Shown here: positions 8,082 through 17,346 of the stretch, piece after piece | Numbering within the stretch: position 1 is the stretch's first letter | Layout of the letters: each line of letters starts with the position of its first letter | NCBI RefSeq assembly: GCF_001941625.1 | Contig: NZ_CP016076.1 | Location: forward strand, 3,534,001 to 3,598,000 | Reading direction: 5' to 3' | Source of the DNA: Actinoalloteichus fjordicus | GTDB lineage: Bacteria; Actinomycetota; Actinomycetes; Mycobacteriales; Pseudonocardiaceae | DNA length: 64,000 bases | Made by a program: the position numbers and the translations under genes | Notes under the pieces: generated by a model | Told to the model about the DNA's origin: nothing | Databases searched by the model: none | What the model saw: only the letters and a program-made list of their open reading frames with translations

Positions 8082-8855
8082 ATGGTTAATACATCTGGGG
8101 GAAAGAAACTGCCCGATACGGCGATGAGAATGACTCGGCGTCGACTCTTCGGGTTAGGCGCGGCCGCCACCGCCGGACTCGCCTTCGCCTCACTTGCCGC
8201 CGCAGCACCCGTGGCGGGACAGACCGCTCCACCAGGGATGACGCCGCGATCCGACCGCCCCGCCGACGCCACAGCAGCCTGGCGACTCCTATCCGAGGGA
8301 AATGCCCGGTTCGTTCGGGGAAAACCGCAGCATCCCCATCAGGATGAAGCCTGGCGCGATTCTCTCATCGAAGGTCAGAACCCGTTCGTGACGGTACTGG
8401 GCTGCGCGGATTCGCGAGTCCCCCCGGAGGTCCTCTTCGACCGAGGATTCGGTGATCTCTTCACCGTCCGCTCGGCAGGCGAGGTTCTCGACGACGCGGT
8501 GGTCGGCAGCATCGAGTACGGCGTCGAACACGTCGGGACCCCGCTCGTGGCGATCCTCGGCCACGCCCAGTGCGGAGCAGTGGCCGCCGCGATCGACACC
8601 GTGAACGGCGAAGGACACCTGGAGGGCGACATCAGCTCCCTGGTGCGCGACGTGGAGGCCTCCGTCCGTGCGACCCCCGCCGACTCCGACGCCGACGCCT
8701 TCCTCGCCGCCTGCGTGGCGACCCAGGCACGCCGGGTGGCGACGATGCTCCTGGAGCGGTCCGAAATCGTCCGCGACGCCGTCGAGCACCACGGCGTGCA
8801 GGTCGTCACGGCCGTCTACGAGCTGGAGACAGGCGAGGTCAAACGACTCGACTGA
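8082..8855 (+). CDS. beta-class carbonic anhydrase with Tat signal
   Basis: A 257-residue protein. The N-terminus contains MRMTRRRLFGLGAAATAG, a twin-arginine signal with an Ala-rich h-region and a probable cut after AAAAPVAGQ, so the enzyme is predicted to act outside the membrane. The zinc site shows as LGCADSRVPPEV (Cys, Asp-Ser-Arg) and GHAQCGAV (His-x2-Cys). VRSAGEVLDD and SIEYGVEHVG are also diagnostic. It interconverts CO2 and bicarbonate. The start at 8082 is chosen over 8124 because GGAG lies upstream; 8124 remains possible and keeps the whole signal. Confidence 0.88.
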   Translation: MVNTSGGKKLPDTAMRMTRRRLFGLGAAATAGLAFASLAAAAPVAGQTAPPGMTPRSDRPADATAAWRLLSEGNARFVRGKPQHPHQDEAWRDSLIEGQNPFVTVLGCADSRVPPEVLFDRGFGDLFTVRSAGEVLDDAVVGSIEYGVEHVGTPLVAILGHAQCGAVAAAIDTVNGEGHLEGDISSLVRDVEASVRATPADSDADAFLAACVATQARRVATMLLERSEIVRDAVEHHGVQVVTAVYELETGEVKRLD

Positions 8856-8944
8856 CCATGAGGACGACCCCGTTGTGCAGGCAGGCAGCGCCGGGGTCCA
8901 CCATCCGAGGAGGGCGGCCCCTCGGGCCTCGAGCATCGGAGTGG

Positions 8945-10024
8945 ATGAGGGATGCTGGACAGATGCGACCAGCTCCGCCCTCGATCCGGCCCGCCCGATC
9001 AGTCAAGACCACCGCCGCACCGCGTCGGCTCGTCGCGGCTCTGACTGCCGGCACGGCCCTGCTGACCGGCTGTTCCTTCGGCATGGCGGACGAGATCGTC
9101 GGCGACGACCCGCTGCCAGTCTCGGCGACGGCAGGCCCGGCGGACTCCCCCGACCAGACCGGCACGCCTGCGGGAGAGGTGCTCCCCCTCGACGACGGCG
9201 TCGTCACCGCCCTGCGTGTCGACGCCTCGAGCAGGACGCTCACCGCCGCGCTGCCCGACCCGCCGCGTCTGCTGCTGCACGACCTCGACGACCTCGAGGC
9301 CGAGCCGCGCGAGATCGCGCTCCCCGGACCGGCCGCGAGCCTCGAGCCCGCCGAGGACGGCGGCCTGCAGGCCCCGATCCCCGATGCGGAGACACTCGTG
9401 CGGGTCGATCTCGACACCGGCACGGCCGAGGAGGCTCCGCTGGCCCCCGCAGCGGTCTCGACCGCCGAGTCGGCCGGGACGACGATCCTGGCGCACCAGG
9501 AGGGCACGGTCGGGCTCCTCGACGAGGCGGGCGACCATCGGGAGGTCCCCGGCTTCGCGGGCGTCACCGACGTCCTCACGGTCGGCGACACCGTCTTCGC
9601 CCTCGATCGGGTGGAGAGTTCCCTGGTCGAGGTGAATCTGCCAGAGACTCGGCGAGGGCTGGCCCTGCGCGCGGGCGAGGGCGCCACGAACGCCGTCGTC
9701 GACCGATTCGACCGGGTCATCGTCACCGAGACTCGATCCGGTGAGCTGTTGGTGTTCTCCACGGACCCGTTCCTGCTCAGGCAGCGCTATCCCGTCCCCG
9801 GCGGACCCTATGCAGTGGCCTACGACGAGCAGCGCGACCTGGCCTGGGTGACGCTGACCGAGACCAACGAACTGGTCGGCTACGACGTCGCGGGCGGGGA
9901 GCCGGTCGAGCGCCACCGCTTCCCGAGCGTGGGCCAACCGAACTCCGTCACCGTGGATCAGGACACCGGAACAGTGGTGGTGGGCTCCGCCACCGGAGAA
10001 GGGATACAGGTGGTGCGTCCGTGA
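8945..10024 (+). CDS. secreted lipoprotein with beta-propeller-like repeats
   Basis: About 359 residues. A basic n-region and hydrophobic segment end in TALLTGCSFG, a lipobox with the lipidated Cys, so it should be anchored outside the membrane. The remainder is rich in short beta-strand repeats (for example GGPYAVAYDEQRDLAWVTLT and GQPNSVTVDQDTGTVVVGS) of YVTN/NHL propeller style. It overlaps the DUF5703 gene by 4 bp. The start could equally be the second Met at 8963. The binding partner is unknown. Confidence 0.72.
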   Translation: MRDAGQMRPAPPSIRPARSVKTTAAPRRLVAALTAGTALLTGCSFGMADEIVGDDPLPVSATAGPADSPDQTGTPAGEVLPLDDGVVTALRVDASSRTLTAALPDPPRLLLHDLDDLEAEPREIALPGPAASLEPAEDGGLQAPIPDAETLVRVDLDTGTAEEAPLAPAAVSTAESAGTTILAHQEGTVGLLDEAGDHREVPGFAGVTDVLTVGDTVFALDRVESSLVEVNLPETRRGLALRAGEGATNAVVDRFDRVIVTETRSGELLVFSTDPFLLRQRYPVPGGPYAVAYDEQRDLAWVTLTETNELVGYDVAGGEPVERHRFPSVGQPNSVTVDQDTGTVVVGSATGEGIQVVRP

Positions 10025-10236
10025 GCGACGAGGCCGTCATCGAGGGAGACTGGGAGTATCGGCCGCTGCGCCTGCCGCCGGGTGTCTCCCGGCGCACCGC
10101 AGCCGTCCAACTCGCCATCCATGCCGAGTTCGCGGGCTGGGAACTGGCCCGCGTGCTGCTGTTCGGTGACGGCACCCGCAAGGTCTGGCTACGGCGGCGA
10201 CGCAGCGCAGTGGGAATTCCCGGCCTGTTCACCTGA
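10021..10236 (+). CDS. DUF5703 family protein
   Basis: A 71-residue cytosolic protein matching the actinobacterial DUF5703 pattern: WEYRPLRLPPGVSRRTAAV, HAEFAGWELARVLLFGDGTR and KVWLRRR. The GTG start lies inside the stop region of the lipoprotein gene (GTGA overlap), showing coupling. The family has no known function but usually sits beside an M20 peptidase gene, as here. Confidence 0.82.
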   Translation: MSDEAVIEGDWEYRPLRLPPGVSRRTAAVQLAIHAEFAGWELARVLLFGDGTRKVWLRRRRSAVGIPGLFT

Positions 10237-10849
10237 GGCGGCCTCGCGGTGGCCTGGCCTGACCTGGCCGCACCGCACGTGGTCTCCCCTGCCGAGGCGG
10301 CCCGTCGGAAGGCTCGGGGTGGACGAACGGTTCGAGTGCAGGCGGAGCCCGACGATGGCGGCGAGGTCGATCTCCCGCTCGGGCGGCGCACCCCCACGGT
10401 GGTGCACGGTCTCCCGTGGGGACGACACCGTGCATGGTCCGCGCACGCACCCGCGCCGGCACGGTGTCGACACCGCCGCACGAGAAGCTGTCCGAACCGC
10501 GCCCGGGCCTGTGCGGCGCATCGCCGGGCGGGCGACTCACCTGCCCACAAGCAGGCGTCCTCTCGACCGAGGCACGGCGCTCGTCCGCAGGAATTGCCGA
10601 GTAGCCGGGTCCCTGGGCTGATGCCAGGGTCCACCCGGCCGCAGCCGCCGAACGTCGACGTGATCCGTCGTCTCCTCTCCCCCAAAACCCGCGCAGGCGA
10701 ATCGCCGAAACGTCCGCGCGCAGGAACTCGGCGAGGCCTGCCGCCGTCCATCCTGACGACGGCGGCAGGCCCGCACACCGAGAGAGCCGCAACGACGGCC
10801 CGGCGGGGATTCCCCCGAGGCCTGCCTGCATCACAGGCAGGCAGCTCGC
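10237..10849. other. 600-bp gene-free stretch
   Basis: Several open frames run through this GC-rich stretch on both strands but none shows family features or a good start. Its only clear structure is the hairpin at 10820-10842. Confidence 0.5.
10820..10842. terminator. terminator hairpin of the M20 peptidase gene
   Basis: GCCTGCCTG and CAGGCAGGC form a perfect 9-bp stem with a 5-base loop, 7 bp beyond the peptidase stop codon. Confidence 0.65.
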
Positions 10850-12193
10850 TCAGCTGGAGAGCAGGAAGCGGTTGAGCACCCGAGTGCCGAACTTCAGCGC
10901 GTCCACCGGCACCCGCTCGTCCACCCCGTGGAACAGCGAGGCGAAGTCGAGATCGGCGGGGAGCTGGAGCGGGGCGAACCCGAAGCACCGGATGCCGAGC
11001 TTCTGGAAGGCCTTCGCGTCGGTGCCGCCGGAGAGCATGTAGGGCAGCACGTGCGAGCCGGGGTCCTCCGCAGTGATCGATGCCGTCATCGCATCGACCA
11101 ACGCCCCGTCGAACGAGGTCTCCACCGGAGGAAGGCTGACCCACTCTCGCTCGACGTCCGGGCCGAGGATCTCCGCGAGCTCCCTCTCGAAAGCCTCCTG
11201 CCTGCCCGGCAGAACCCGGCAGTCCACCGTTGCCTCGGCCACCGAGGGAATCACGTTCGCCTTGTAACCCGCCGTGAGCATGGTGGGGTTGGCGGTGTCC
11301 CGCAGCGTCGCCCCCACGATCCGCGAGATCGCCCCGAGCTTGCCGATCGCGCCGTCGAGGTCGTCCTCGGGGAAGTCCCAGCCGGTGATCTCCGTGACGC
11401 CCGCGAGGAACTCCCGCACCGAGTCGGTCAACACGATCGGGAAGCGGTGGGTGCCCAGCCGAGTGACGGCAGCGGCCAGCTTGGTGACCGCGTTGTCCTC
11501 GTGAATCATCGAGCCGTGGCCCGCTCGGGCCCGCACCTTCAGCTTGAGCCAGGCGATGCCCTTCTCCGCCGTCTCGACGAGATAGCTCCGCACCCCGTCC
11601 TTGAAGGTGACCGAGAAACCACCGACTTCGCTGATCGCCTCGGTGGCACCCTCGAAGAGGTCGGGTCGATTCGCCACCAGCCATTGGGAGCCCTGGAGAC
11701 CGCCGGCTTCCTCGTCCGCGAGGAAAGCGAAGATGATGTCGCGCGGGGGAACGATGTTCTCCCGCTTGAACCTGCGGGCCAGCGCCAGCGACATGCCCAG
11801 CATGTCCTTCATGTCCACCGCGCCGCGGCCCCAGACGTAGCCGTCCTGCACAGCGCCGGAGAACGGGTGCACCGACCACTCCGAGGCATCGGCGGGCACG
11901 ACGTCGAGATGGCCGTGAACGAGCAGCGCTCCCCGACTCGGATCAGCGCCCGGCAGCCGTACGAACACGTTGCCCCGCCCCGGCCGATCCCCCGACTCGA
12001 CATAGGTGGGGTCGTAACCCACCTCGCCCAGCTGTTCGGCGACGTATTCGGCCGCGGCCCGCTCCCCCACCACGGTGTCAGGATCGCCCGTGTTGGTGGT
12101 GTCGATACGGATCAGCTCGCTCGTCAGCCGGACCGCATCGTCCTCGACGACGCCGAGCCCGCTGGTGATGTCTCCATGGGTGCTCACCAGCAC
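10850..12193 (-). CDS. M20/M25/M40 family metallo-hydrolase
   Basis: A 447-residue zinc amidohydrolase. LLVHGHLDVVPADASEW has the HxD metal motif, and GRGAVDMKDMLGMSLAL contains the bridging Asp. FAFLADEEAGG supplies the catalytic Glu-Glu pair, and GGTDAKAFQKLGIRCFGF a late metal ligand. A lid/dimer domain lies between (about residues 200-310, ARAGHGSMIHEDNAV). The length is typical of M20A di- or tripeptidase/carboxypeptidase-like members. The substrate is not certain. Confidence 0.92.
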   Translation of the reverse strand: MLVSTHGDITSGLGVVEDDAVRLTSELIRIDTTNTGDPDTVVGERAAAEYVAEQLGEVGYDPTYVESGDRPGRGNVFVRLPGADPSRGALLVHGHLDVVPADASEWSVHPFSGAVQDGYVWGRGAVDMKDMLGMSLALARRFKRENIVPPRDIIFAFLADEEAGGLQGSQWLVANRPDLFEGATEAISEVGGFSVTFKDGVRSYLVETAEKGIAWLKLKVRARAGHGSMIHEDNAVTKLAAAVTRLGTHRFPIVLTDSVREFLAGVTEITGWDFPEDDLDGAIGKLGAISRIVGATLRDTANPTMLTAGYKANVIPSVAEATVDCRVLPGRQEAFERELAEILGPDVEREWVSLPPVETSFDGALVDAMTASITAEDPGSHVLPYMLSGGTDAKAFQKLGIRCFGFAPLQLPADLDFASLFHGVDERVPVDALKFGTRVLNRFLLSS

Positions 12194-12300
12194 TTTCTAC
12201 CACTGACCACCGGGCCGACGGCAGTTTCAGGGGGCCGATTTGGGATCTGGCGGGACGATCAGCTAACCTATGTCCATCAGCACGGCGGAAGCCGAAGTTG

Positions 12301-12384
12301 GTCCGAGTGGCGGAATGGCAGACGCGCTAGCTTGAGGTGCTAGTCTCCGATAAGGAGGTGGGGGTTCAAGTCCCCCCTCGGACA
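12301..12384 (+). tRNA. tRNA-Leu (GAG)
   Basis: The acceptor strands GTCCGAG and CTCGGAC pair, with discriminator A. The anticodon arm CTAGC-TTGAGGT-GCTAG gives anticodon GAG. A long variable arm (CTCC...GGAG) marks it as class II, and the T-arm GGGGG-TTCAAGT-CCCCC is intact. CCA is not encoded. Its 3' end is the attachment site of the element to the right. Confidence 0.95.
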
Positions 12385-14117
12385 CAATCACTATTCACCC
12401 GTGGAGAGGTCGTCGCATAGACGGCCTCTTTCTCGTTTTCATACCGAAGTTCGAGTCGCAGCTCCCGGTACAGATCGGCGAGCCGGTCCGGGTTCGCCTC
12501 GGACAGGGCCGCTCCCACATCGCCGAGTGAGTCGATCATGGCGTGGATCTCGGCGTCGGTGATCGTGCTCGGTGCCGGGGTGTCGGTCAGCTCCGCGTGT
12601 GCCGCTGCTCGTTCGGCTTGTGCCTGGTTGATCGGCTCGACCAGCGCGGCCGGGTCGATTCCCGCGCCGATCGCGTCCTGGAACCGACGTAGCTTCGCCT
12701 CGGCCTCGGCGAGACGCCGGCGAACGTGTTCATGATCACTTCGCTGTCGGCGGTCGCCTTGCGAGTCGACCAGCGCTCGGATCGTGCGGCCGATGTTGGC
12801 CGGGGCGAACAGCTCGCCGATCCACCCGTTGACCGCGTCCCTGATGGCGTCTTCTCGCACGTAGATCGTGGGCGGATGCTCGGCGAGAGCGGGCGAGCCG
12901 GGAGCCAGCGTGCGCGCCGGGCACCGGTAGTACATGCCGTGTTTGCGGGGACTGCCCTCCATCTTCCGAGAGCAGATCCCGCACCGGATGTGCCCCCGGA
13001 ACAGGTAGGTCCGTGTCGTCGCCCGGCCGGATCGTTCGGTCTTGCGGGCGGTGCGCAGCCCGCCGACGGACTTGGCCCGGCGCTTCACCTGTGCTTCGGT
13101 GAACTCCGCCACGGTGACGATCGGCGGATGCGCCATGCTGCGTGACCGCACGACCTGATCGGGCCTGGCCCGCCGGAACCGGGTGACATGCCCGGCCGCG
13201 ATGTCCTCGGGATCGATCAGCGTCTCCTGCCGAGTCCACCGGCCGAACACCGCATAACCGGTGTACTTCGGATTGTCGAGAATCGCGCGGACCGTACTTC
13301 CCTGCCAACCATCCGCGAGCCGATGCCGATTCTGCTCCGGTCGTCGCGCCGAAGGACACGCAATGCCCGCACGATTGAGCCCGTTCGCGATCGCCCGATC
13401 CCCCTTCCCGTCCAAGTACTCGGCGAAGATCCGCCGCACGACCTCGGCCGCATCCCCGTCGATCTCCAGCACCCGCAGGCGGTAACCCTCGACCGCCTTA
13501 CGCGGGTTCGGATGCGGACCCGCGTTCACCACCGTGTACCCGAACGGGGTGCGCCCACCTTGGTGACGTCCCTCATTGAGCACCTGCGCGTCCATCGCCG
13601 CCCGAACCCGAGCCTGAACATGCTGCCGCTCGGATTCGCTCATGCCGCCGAGCACGCTCATGAGCATCTTGTGTGACGGGTTGCGCGGGTCGAACCTGCC
13701 ACCGAGTTCGGGAACCCAGAGGTCAACCCCGTAGGCGGCGAACTTCGGCGCGATCAACGAGAACTGGTTGCCGAACCAACACCGGGTCCCCTCCCCCACC
13801 ACGACCGCCGACCAACCACGGTTCGGGTTCTTCAGCTCGGCCAGCAGGCGGGCCGCGTCGGTCCGGCGTTCCCACGGGACCGACCGGGACTGCCCGATGT
13901 CGAAGAACTCGGCCGCCACCACCCCGCCGAGCGGCTCGACGAACTTCCGCGCGGTGCCGACCTGCCAGCCGTGCGACGTCTCGGGGTCCTGGTTGTCCTC
14001 TGTCGAGCACCGGCCGTAGAAGGCCACCGGCCCGATACCGACGTCCGTCGACTCGACGACGTCCACGCCCAACAGATCGTCCAGGACAGCCCATGGATTG
14101 CTGATTTCATCTGTCAT
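12366..14117 (-). CDS. large serine recombinase (integrase)
   Basis: A 583-residue protein in three parts. The resolvase catalytic domain has FYGRCSTEDNQ, with Arg36 and the likely nucleophile Ser38, and later SVLGGMSESERQHVQARVRAAMD. A Recombinase domain carries GGRTPFGYTVV and GSTVRAILDNPKYTGYAVFGR. A zinc ribbon (FRGHIRCGICSRKMEGS and YYRCPAR) and coiled-coil C-terminus follow. It would integrate and excise the element. The last codons and the TGA lie in the att core and tRNA, so its C-terminus depends on the integration state. Confidence 0.92.
   Translation of the reverse strand: MTDEISNPWAVLDDLLGVDVVESTDVGIGPVAFYGRCSTEDNQDPETSHGWQVGTARKFVEPLGGVVAAEFFDIGQSRSVPWERRTDAARLLAELKNPNRGWSAVVVGEGTRCWFGNQFSLIAPKFAAYGVDLWVPELGGRFDPRNPSHKMLMSVLGGMSESERQHVQARVRAAMDAQVLNEGRHQGGRTPFGYTVVNAGPHPNPRKAVEGYRLRVLEIDGDAAEVVRRIFAEYLDGKGDRAIANGLNRAGIACPSARRPEQNRHRLADGWQGSTVRAILDNPKYTGYAVFGRWTRQETLIDPEDIAAGHVTRFRRARPDQVVRSRSMAHPPIVTVAEFTEAQVKRRAKSVGGLRTARKTERSGRATTRTYLFRGHIRCGICSRKMEGSPRKHGMYYRCPARTLAPGSPALAEHPPTIYVREDAIRDAVNGWIGELFAPANIGRTIRALVDSQGDRRQRSDHEHVRRRLAEAEAKLRRFQDAIGAGIDPAALVEPINQAQAERAAAHAELTDTPAPSTITDAEIHAMIDSLGDVGAALSEANPDRLADLYRELRLELRYENEKEAVYATTSPRVNSDCVRGGT
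12367..12386. repeat. attL, 20-bp core in tRNA-Leu 3' end
   Basis: CAAGTCCCCCCTCGGACACA occurs here and again at 23353-23372. This copy is part of the intact tRNA. The stop codon of the recombinase gene also extends into it. Confidence 0.85.
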
Positions 14118-14277
14118 CTGATCACCTCATCGGTTCGGTCTTCGAGGACCGGAATCGTCGTCAACTCGACCAGTATGGCAAGCAGGACGCGACTTGCGGG
14201 CGCCGTCAGCACTGGTAGATCGGCGGGAACCCGAACCGTGAGCGGAGATCCGGGCTCGCTGCCTGACGTCGACCTGG

Positions 14278-16413
14278 TCACGCCTCACCGTCCACATCAT
14301 CCTCGGTCGGGCTGATTTCACCAGCTCGTACCCGGTCGACCGCGTCCCGGATCTCCGCCGTCAGGTACCCGCGCACCCGCCGCACGCCGTCCCCCTCCGG
14401 GACGTACTGCCGGGTGGGTCGGCAGCCCAGTTCGCCCATCTGCCGGGCGAACACGCTCGGCTCCACGTCGAGTGCGTCGGTGAGTTCGGCGGTCGGCACG
14501 AAGCGTCGACCGCCGGGGCGAAGTTCCTCGCCCAGGAACTCGACGACACCCCGCAACGGTTCGGGCAGCCGCTCGGCGTTCCAGCTCACCGGCCCCGCGC
14601 TGAGTGCGTCCGTCACGGCCGCCGAGTCGATCCCGCGCACCGTGTCCTCTCCGGCCGCGTGACCGGACAGGGTGCCCGCGATCTCCCGCAGCACCCGGCC
14701 GCGTGTGCAGACGGCCCGCCACTCGGCGTTCGTCAGATAGAAGGTCCGCACCGTCAACGCGACGGCGTCCGCACCCGCGTCGGTCTCCCCGCCCGGCCGG
14801 AGGATGCCGACTCCCTTGTGACTCGGCAGCAGCGTGGAGGCGTCATAGCCACGGGTGTTCATCTGGTCGCCGAGCACGATGTTGGAGTCCCGCCAGTCCA
14901 TCACCCGCAGGGCGAACCGAGTGCCGAGCACCGACCGGAGTCGAGACGGGATGGTCTGGGAGTCGGGTCGCTGCGTGGCGAGTACGACGATGATCCCGGC
15001 GGCAGGCCCCTTCCGAGCGAGGTAGGCCAGCAGGTCCGCGATGTACTCGCCGAGCGTCGTCCCCCGCTCCCCCATCGTCAGCTTCGTGGGGTTGTCGAGA
15101 AAGACCTGCACCTCGTCGAGGACCACAGCCGTGATCGGCATCCGATGGGCGGGATCACGGGAGAGCTGCGGCGTGATCTTCGACTCGGGACACGTCTCAT
15201 CGTCGAGTTCGGCCATGCGCGCGTAGCGGGACTGCACCTCCGCCACGAGTTCGACCAGGCCGTCTCGCACGGCCTCGGCGTGCGCCTGGTCGTCGCCGCA
15301 GACGAACCGATGGGCGACGGCCTCGGCCGCCCGCCAGTCCTTCCCGCCCTTGCCGTCGAAGACGTACAGCCGGGCGAAGGCGTCCAGGATGAACCCCGCT
15401 GCGGCCAGGCGGACCGCCATCGTCTTGCCCTGTCGAGGAATCGCACCGACCAGTAGCGACGTCCACACCAACGGGAGGTCGACCTTGCGCCGTCGCGCGT
15501 CCCGCCCGAAGGGCACCGGCCGCCAGGCGTCCCAGGTCTCCGCCCGCACCAACGGGGAGGAGAACGGCGGACCGCTGTAAGGGTCGACGTCGGCGACCCA
15601 GAGGAACACCCGCCCGGCGTGGCCGCCTCGGCCGCGCACTCGCTCGGCCACGAGCTGCACCTCGTCCACCGCCAACGCCGAGGCCAGCGCGTCCCGATGC
15701 TTGAGCACGTCGGCCGCCTTGCGGGTGGCGGGCAGGTCGACCGTGATCGACCACCCGCCGCCACTATGGGTGGCGCGCTCGACCAGCCGCAGCGACTCGT
15801 CTCGGCCGATCAGCTTCGCGTCCCGGAAGGCGTCGACCAACACCTGTGGATCCATCGTCCAGGCGAGCGTGCGCGGTCCGCCCAGCGCCGCCGTGCGGCC
15901 CGGTGCGCCGTCCTTCCGACGGCCGGCCACGGCCAGGGCGAGCAGGCCCGCCCCGACCGCACTCCACAGCGCCGGCGGCCCCGCCACGAGGTCGACGACC
16001 ACCAGGCCGCCGACAGCGGCGAGCGCCGTGATCCCCGTGACGCGCCAGCGATACAGCGTCAGCGCGCGGATCTCGACGAACTTCTCTGCCAGCTTCTCGG
16101 CCTGCTCGACCGCGTCCCGGTAGTCCTGCACCCGTACCCAGCGGCGCCACGCCCGCAGCGCGGCCAGCAGGCCTCGGCCGACCGCCCCGGCGATCCGCAG
16201 CGGAAACCGAAGCAGCCACGTCACGGCATCCTTGACCGCCTGCCATCCCACCCGCCGGGTGGGGAGGATTCTCCGGAACAGTCGGGAAGTGCGGGTGCGG
16301 TCGACCAGCCGCGCGACCAGCAGACGACCGCGAGCCCGAAACGGAACCGGCGGGCCGGCCGCCGAGGTTCGGTCCAGCGCGGCGCCCGGCTTCCTCTCCT
16401 TCTCTCCGTTCAT
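14278..16413 (-). CDS. FtsK/SpoIIIE-type DNA translocase
   Basis: A 711-residue protein. Two hydrophobic segments near residues 120-160 give a membrane anchor. The ATPase domain has Walker A GAIPRQGKTMAV (about residues 318-330) and Walker B ITAVVLDEVQVFLD. A sensor-like segment IIVVLATQRPDSQTIP and FALRVMDWRDSNIVLGD follow. The C-terminus holds a winged-helix-like region (LTDALDVEPSVFARQMGELG). In AICEs such proteins (TraB/Tra) move double-stranded DNA between mycelia. The ATG at 16413 overlaps the previous gene by 4 bp. Confidence 0.9.
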   Translation of the reverse strand: MNGEKERKPGAALDRTSAAGPPVPFRARGRLLVARLVDRTRTSRLFRRILPTRRVGWQAVKDAVTWLLRFPLRIAGAVGRGLLAALRAWRRWVRVQDYRDAVEQAEKLAEKFVEIRALTLYRWRVTGITALAAVGGLVVVDLVAGPPALWSAVGAGLLALAVAGRRKDGAPGRTAALGGPRTLAWTMDPQVLVDAFRDAKLIGRDESLRLVERATHSGGGWSITVDLPATRKAADVLKHRDALASALAVDEVQLVAERVRGRGGHAGRVFLWVADVDPYSGPPFSSPLVRAETWDAWRPVPFGRDARRRKVDLPLVWTSLLVGAIPRQGKTMAVRLAAAGFILDAFARLYVFDGKGGKDWRAAEAVAHRFVCGDDQAHAEAVRDGLVELVAEVQSRYARMAELDDETCPESKITPQLSRDPAHRMPITAVVLDEVQVFLDNPTKLTMGERGTTLGEYIADLLAYLARKGPAAGIIVVLATQRPDSQTIPSRLRSVLGTRFALRVMDWRDSNIVLGDQMNTRGYDASTLLPSHKGVGILRPGGETDAGADAVALTVRTFYLTNAEWRAVCTRGRVLREIAGTLSGHAAGEDTVRGIDSAAVTDALSAGPVSWNAERLPEPLRGVVEFLGEELRPGGRRFVPTAELTDALDVEPSVFARQMGELGCRPTRQYVPEGDGVRRVRGYLTAEIRDAVDRVRAGEISPTEDDVDGEA

Positions 16414-16742
16414 CGACGACCACCCCGGCGGCGGGGCAGGTCCTTCGTGGTGACCGTCAAGGCGCGGGTCAGGCTGTAGGCCGCGAACAGGGCCGGGACG
16501 GCCAGAGCCGCGAGCACCACGCCGTCATGTACCCGGCTGGACATCACGACCCACTGCACGGCCACGATGAGCCCGGCGTTGAACAACACCCGCCCGGTGA
16601 GGGACAGCAGGCGTCCGCCGGTCTGGGCCTTCTCCGCCGCAACACGGGCACGTCGTGCGCCCGCCCGCCACACCGAGGCGAATGCGATCAGCACACCGAG
16701 TCCGGCCATGACCTCGATCGGCGTCAGGGTGAGAGCGGTCAT
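16410..16742 (-). CDS. small membrane protein of the element
   Basis: 110 residues with three hydrophobic segments: IEVMAGLGVLIAFASVW near the start, VLFNAGLIVAVQWVVM, and VVLAALAVPALFAAYSL. A basic tail (TKDLPRRRGGRR) follows. No family is recognised. It overlaps both neighbours by 4 bp, so it is translated together with WhiB and the FtsK-like protein. A role as partner of the transfer ATPase is plausible but inferred. Confidence 0.7.
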   Translation of the reverse strand: MTALTLTPIEVMAGLGVLIAFASVWRAGARRARVAAEKAQTGGRLLSLTGRVLFNAGLIVAVQWVVMSSRVHDGVVLAALAVPALFAAYSLTRALTVTTKDLPRRRGGRR

Positions 16743-17101
16743 GACAGTGATCCCCCTTCGTGGTCGGAGGTCTCGGAGTCGGCGAAGCGGTGTCGAGCCC
16801 AGATGTGGTGCAGCGCGCGCCGGTCGTCCTCGGCGAAGCCGCCCCAGATGCCGTGGGTCTCGGCCCCGGCGGTGTGAAGTTCGAGTGCCAGGCACTCGTC
16901 CTGGACCGGGCAGCCCGCGCAGAAGTGGGCGGCCAGCGCGCGATCCGGGTCGTCGGCGGTGTCGGGTTCTGGCGGGTCGCCTTCGCGGTGCGTCGTGTGG
17001 CAGAGGCCGTCGCGCTCAACGGCGTGCCGAAGGACGTCGGAGGGCACCGGGTCGAACTCGGCCAGGCAGCGAAGGACGTCGTCCCACTGGTCGCCGGTCA
17101 T
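16739..17101 (-). CDS. WhiB-family iron-sulfur regulator
   Basis: A 120-residue protein. The cluster ligands are FCAGCPVQDEC (Cys61, Cys64, Cys70) plus an upstream Cys (Cys34, or less likely Cys12). The beta-turn motif GIWGGF follows at about residue 83, then a basic-aromatic tail DDRRALHHIW. WhiB proteins bind a 4Fe-4S cluster and act with the main sigma factor. It is encoded within the transfer operon with 4-bp overlap on one side, so it probably regulates the element. Confidence 0.85.
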   Translation of the reverse strand: MTGDQWDDVLRCLAEFDPVPSDVLRHAVERDGLCHTTHREGDPPEPDTADDPDRALAAHFCAGCPVQDECLALELHTAGAETHGIWGGFAEDDRRALHHIWARHRFADSETSDHEGGSLS

Positions 17102-17316
17102 CAGGCGTCACCGCCGTCTGTGGAGAGGTGGCGCTCGCCGAGCAGCCGAACGAGTTCGGTCGCGGGGATTCGGGGACAGCCGTCGCGCCACCGCGCACGC
17201 AGTGCGCCGAGTCGAACGGCGCGCGATACCTGGGCGGGCTGGACGTTCAGAACCCAGGCGGTCTGACGGACGGAGTAGTGCGTTTCTCGCCCGGATTCGG
17301 GCAGGCGAATAGCCAC
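17101..17316 (-). CDS. HTH excisionase-like protein
   Basis: About 71 residues. THYSVRQTAWVLNVQPAQVSRAVRLG resembles the winged helix of MerR/excisionase (HTH_17) proteins, and RIPATELVRLLGERHL completes the wing. The GTG at 17316 follows GAGAGG and is chosen over an ATG at 17382, because the longer version would overlap the palindromic operator. It is the first gene of the minus-strand transfer operon. An excision or regulatory role is inferred. Confidence 0.6.
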   Translation of the reverse strand: MAIRLPESGRETHYSVRQTAWVLNVQPAQVSRAVRLGALRARWRDGCPRIPATELVRLLGERHLSTDGGDA

Positions 17317-17346
17317 GAGAAAACCTCTCAACGAAGTCTGATGTAT

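Noticed and set aside
9948-11879. 643-residue minus-strand frame
   Set aside because: Out-of-frame shadow of the M20 peptidase plus non-coding DNA; Arg/Gly-rich without a family.
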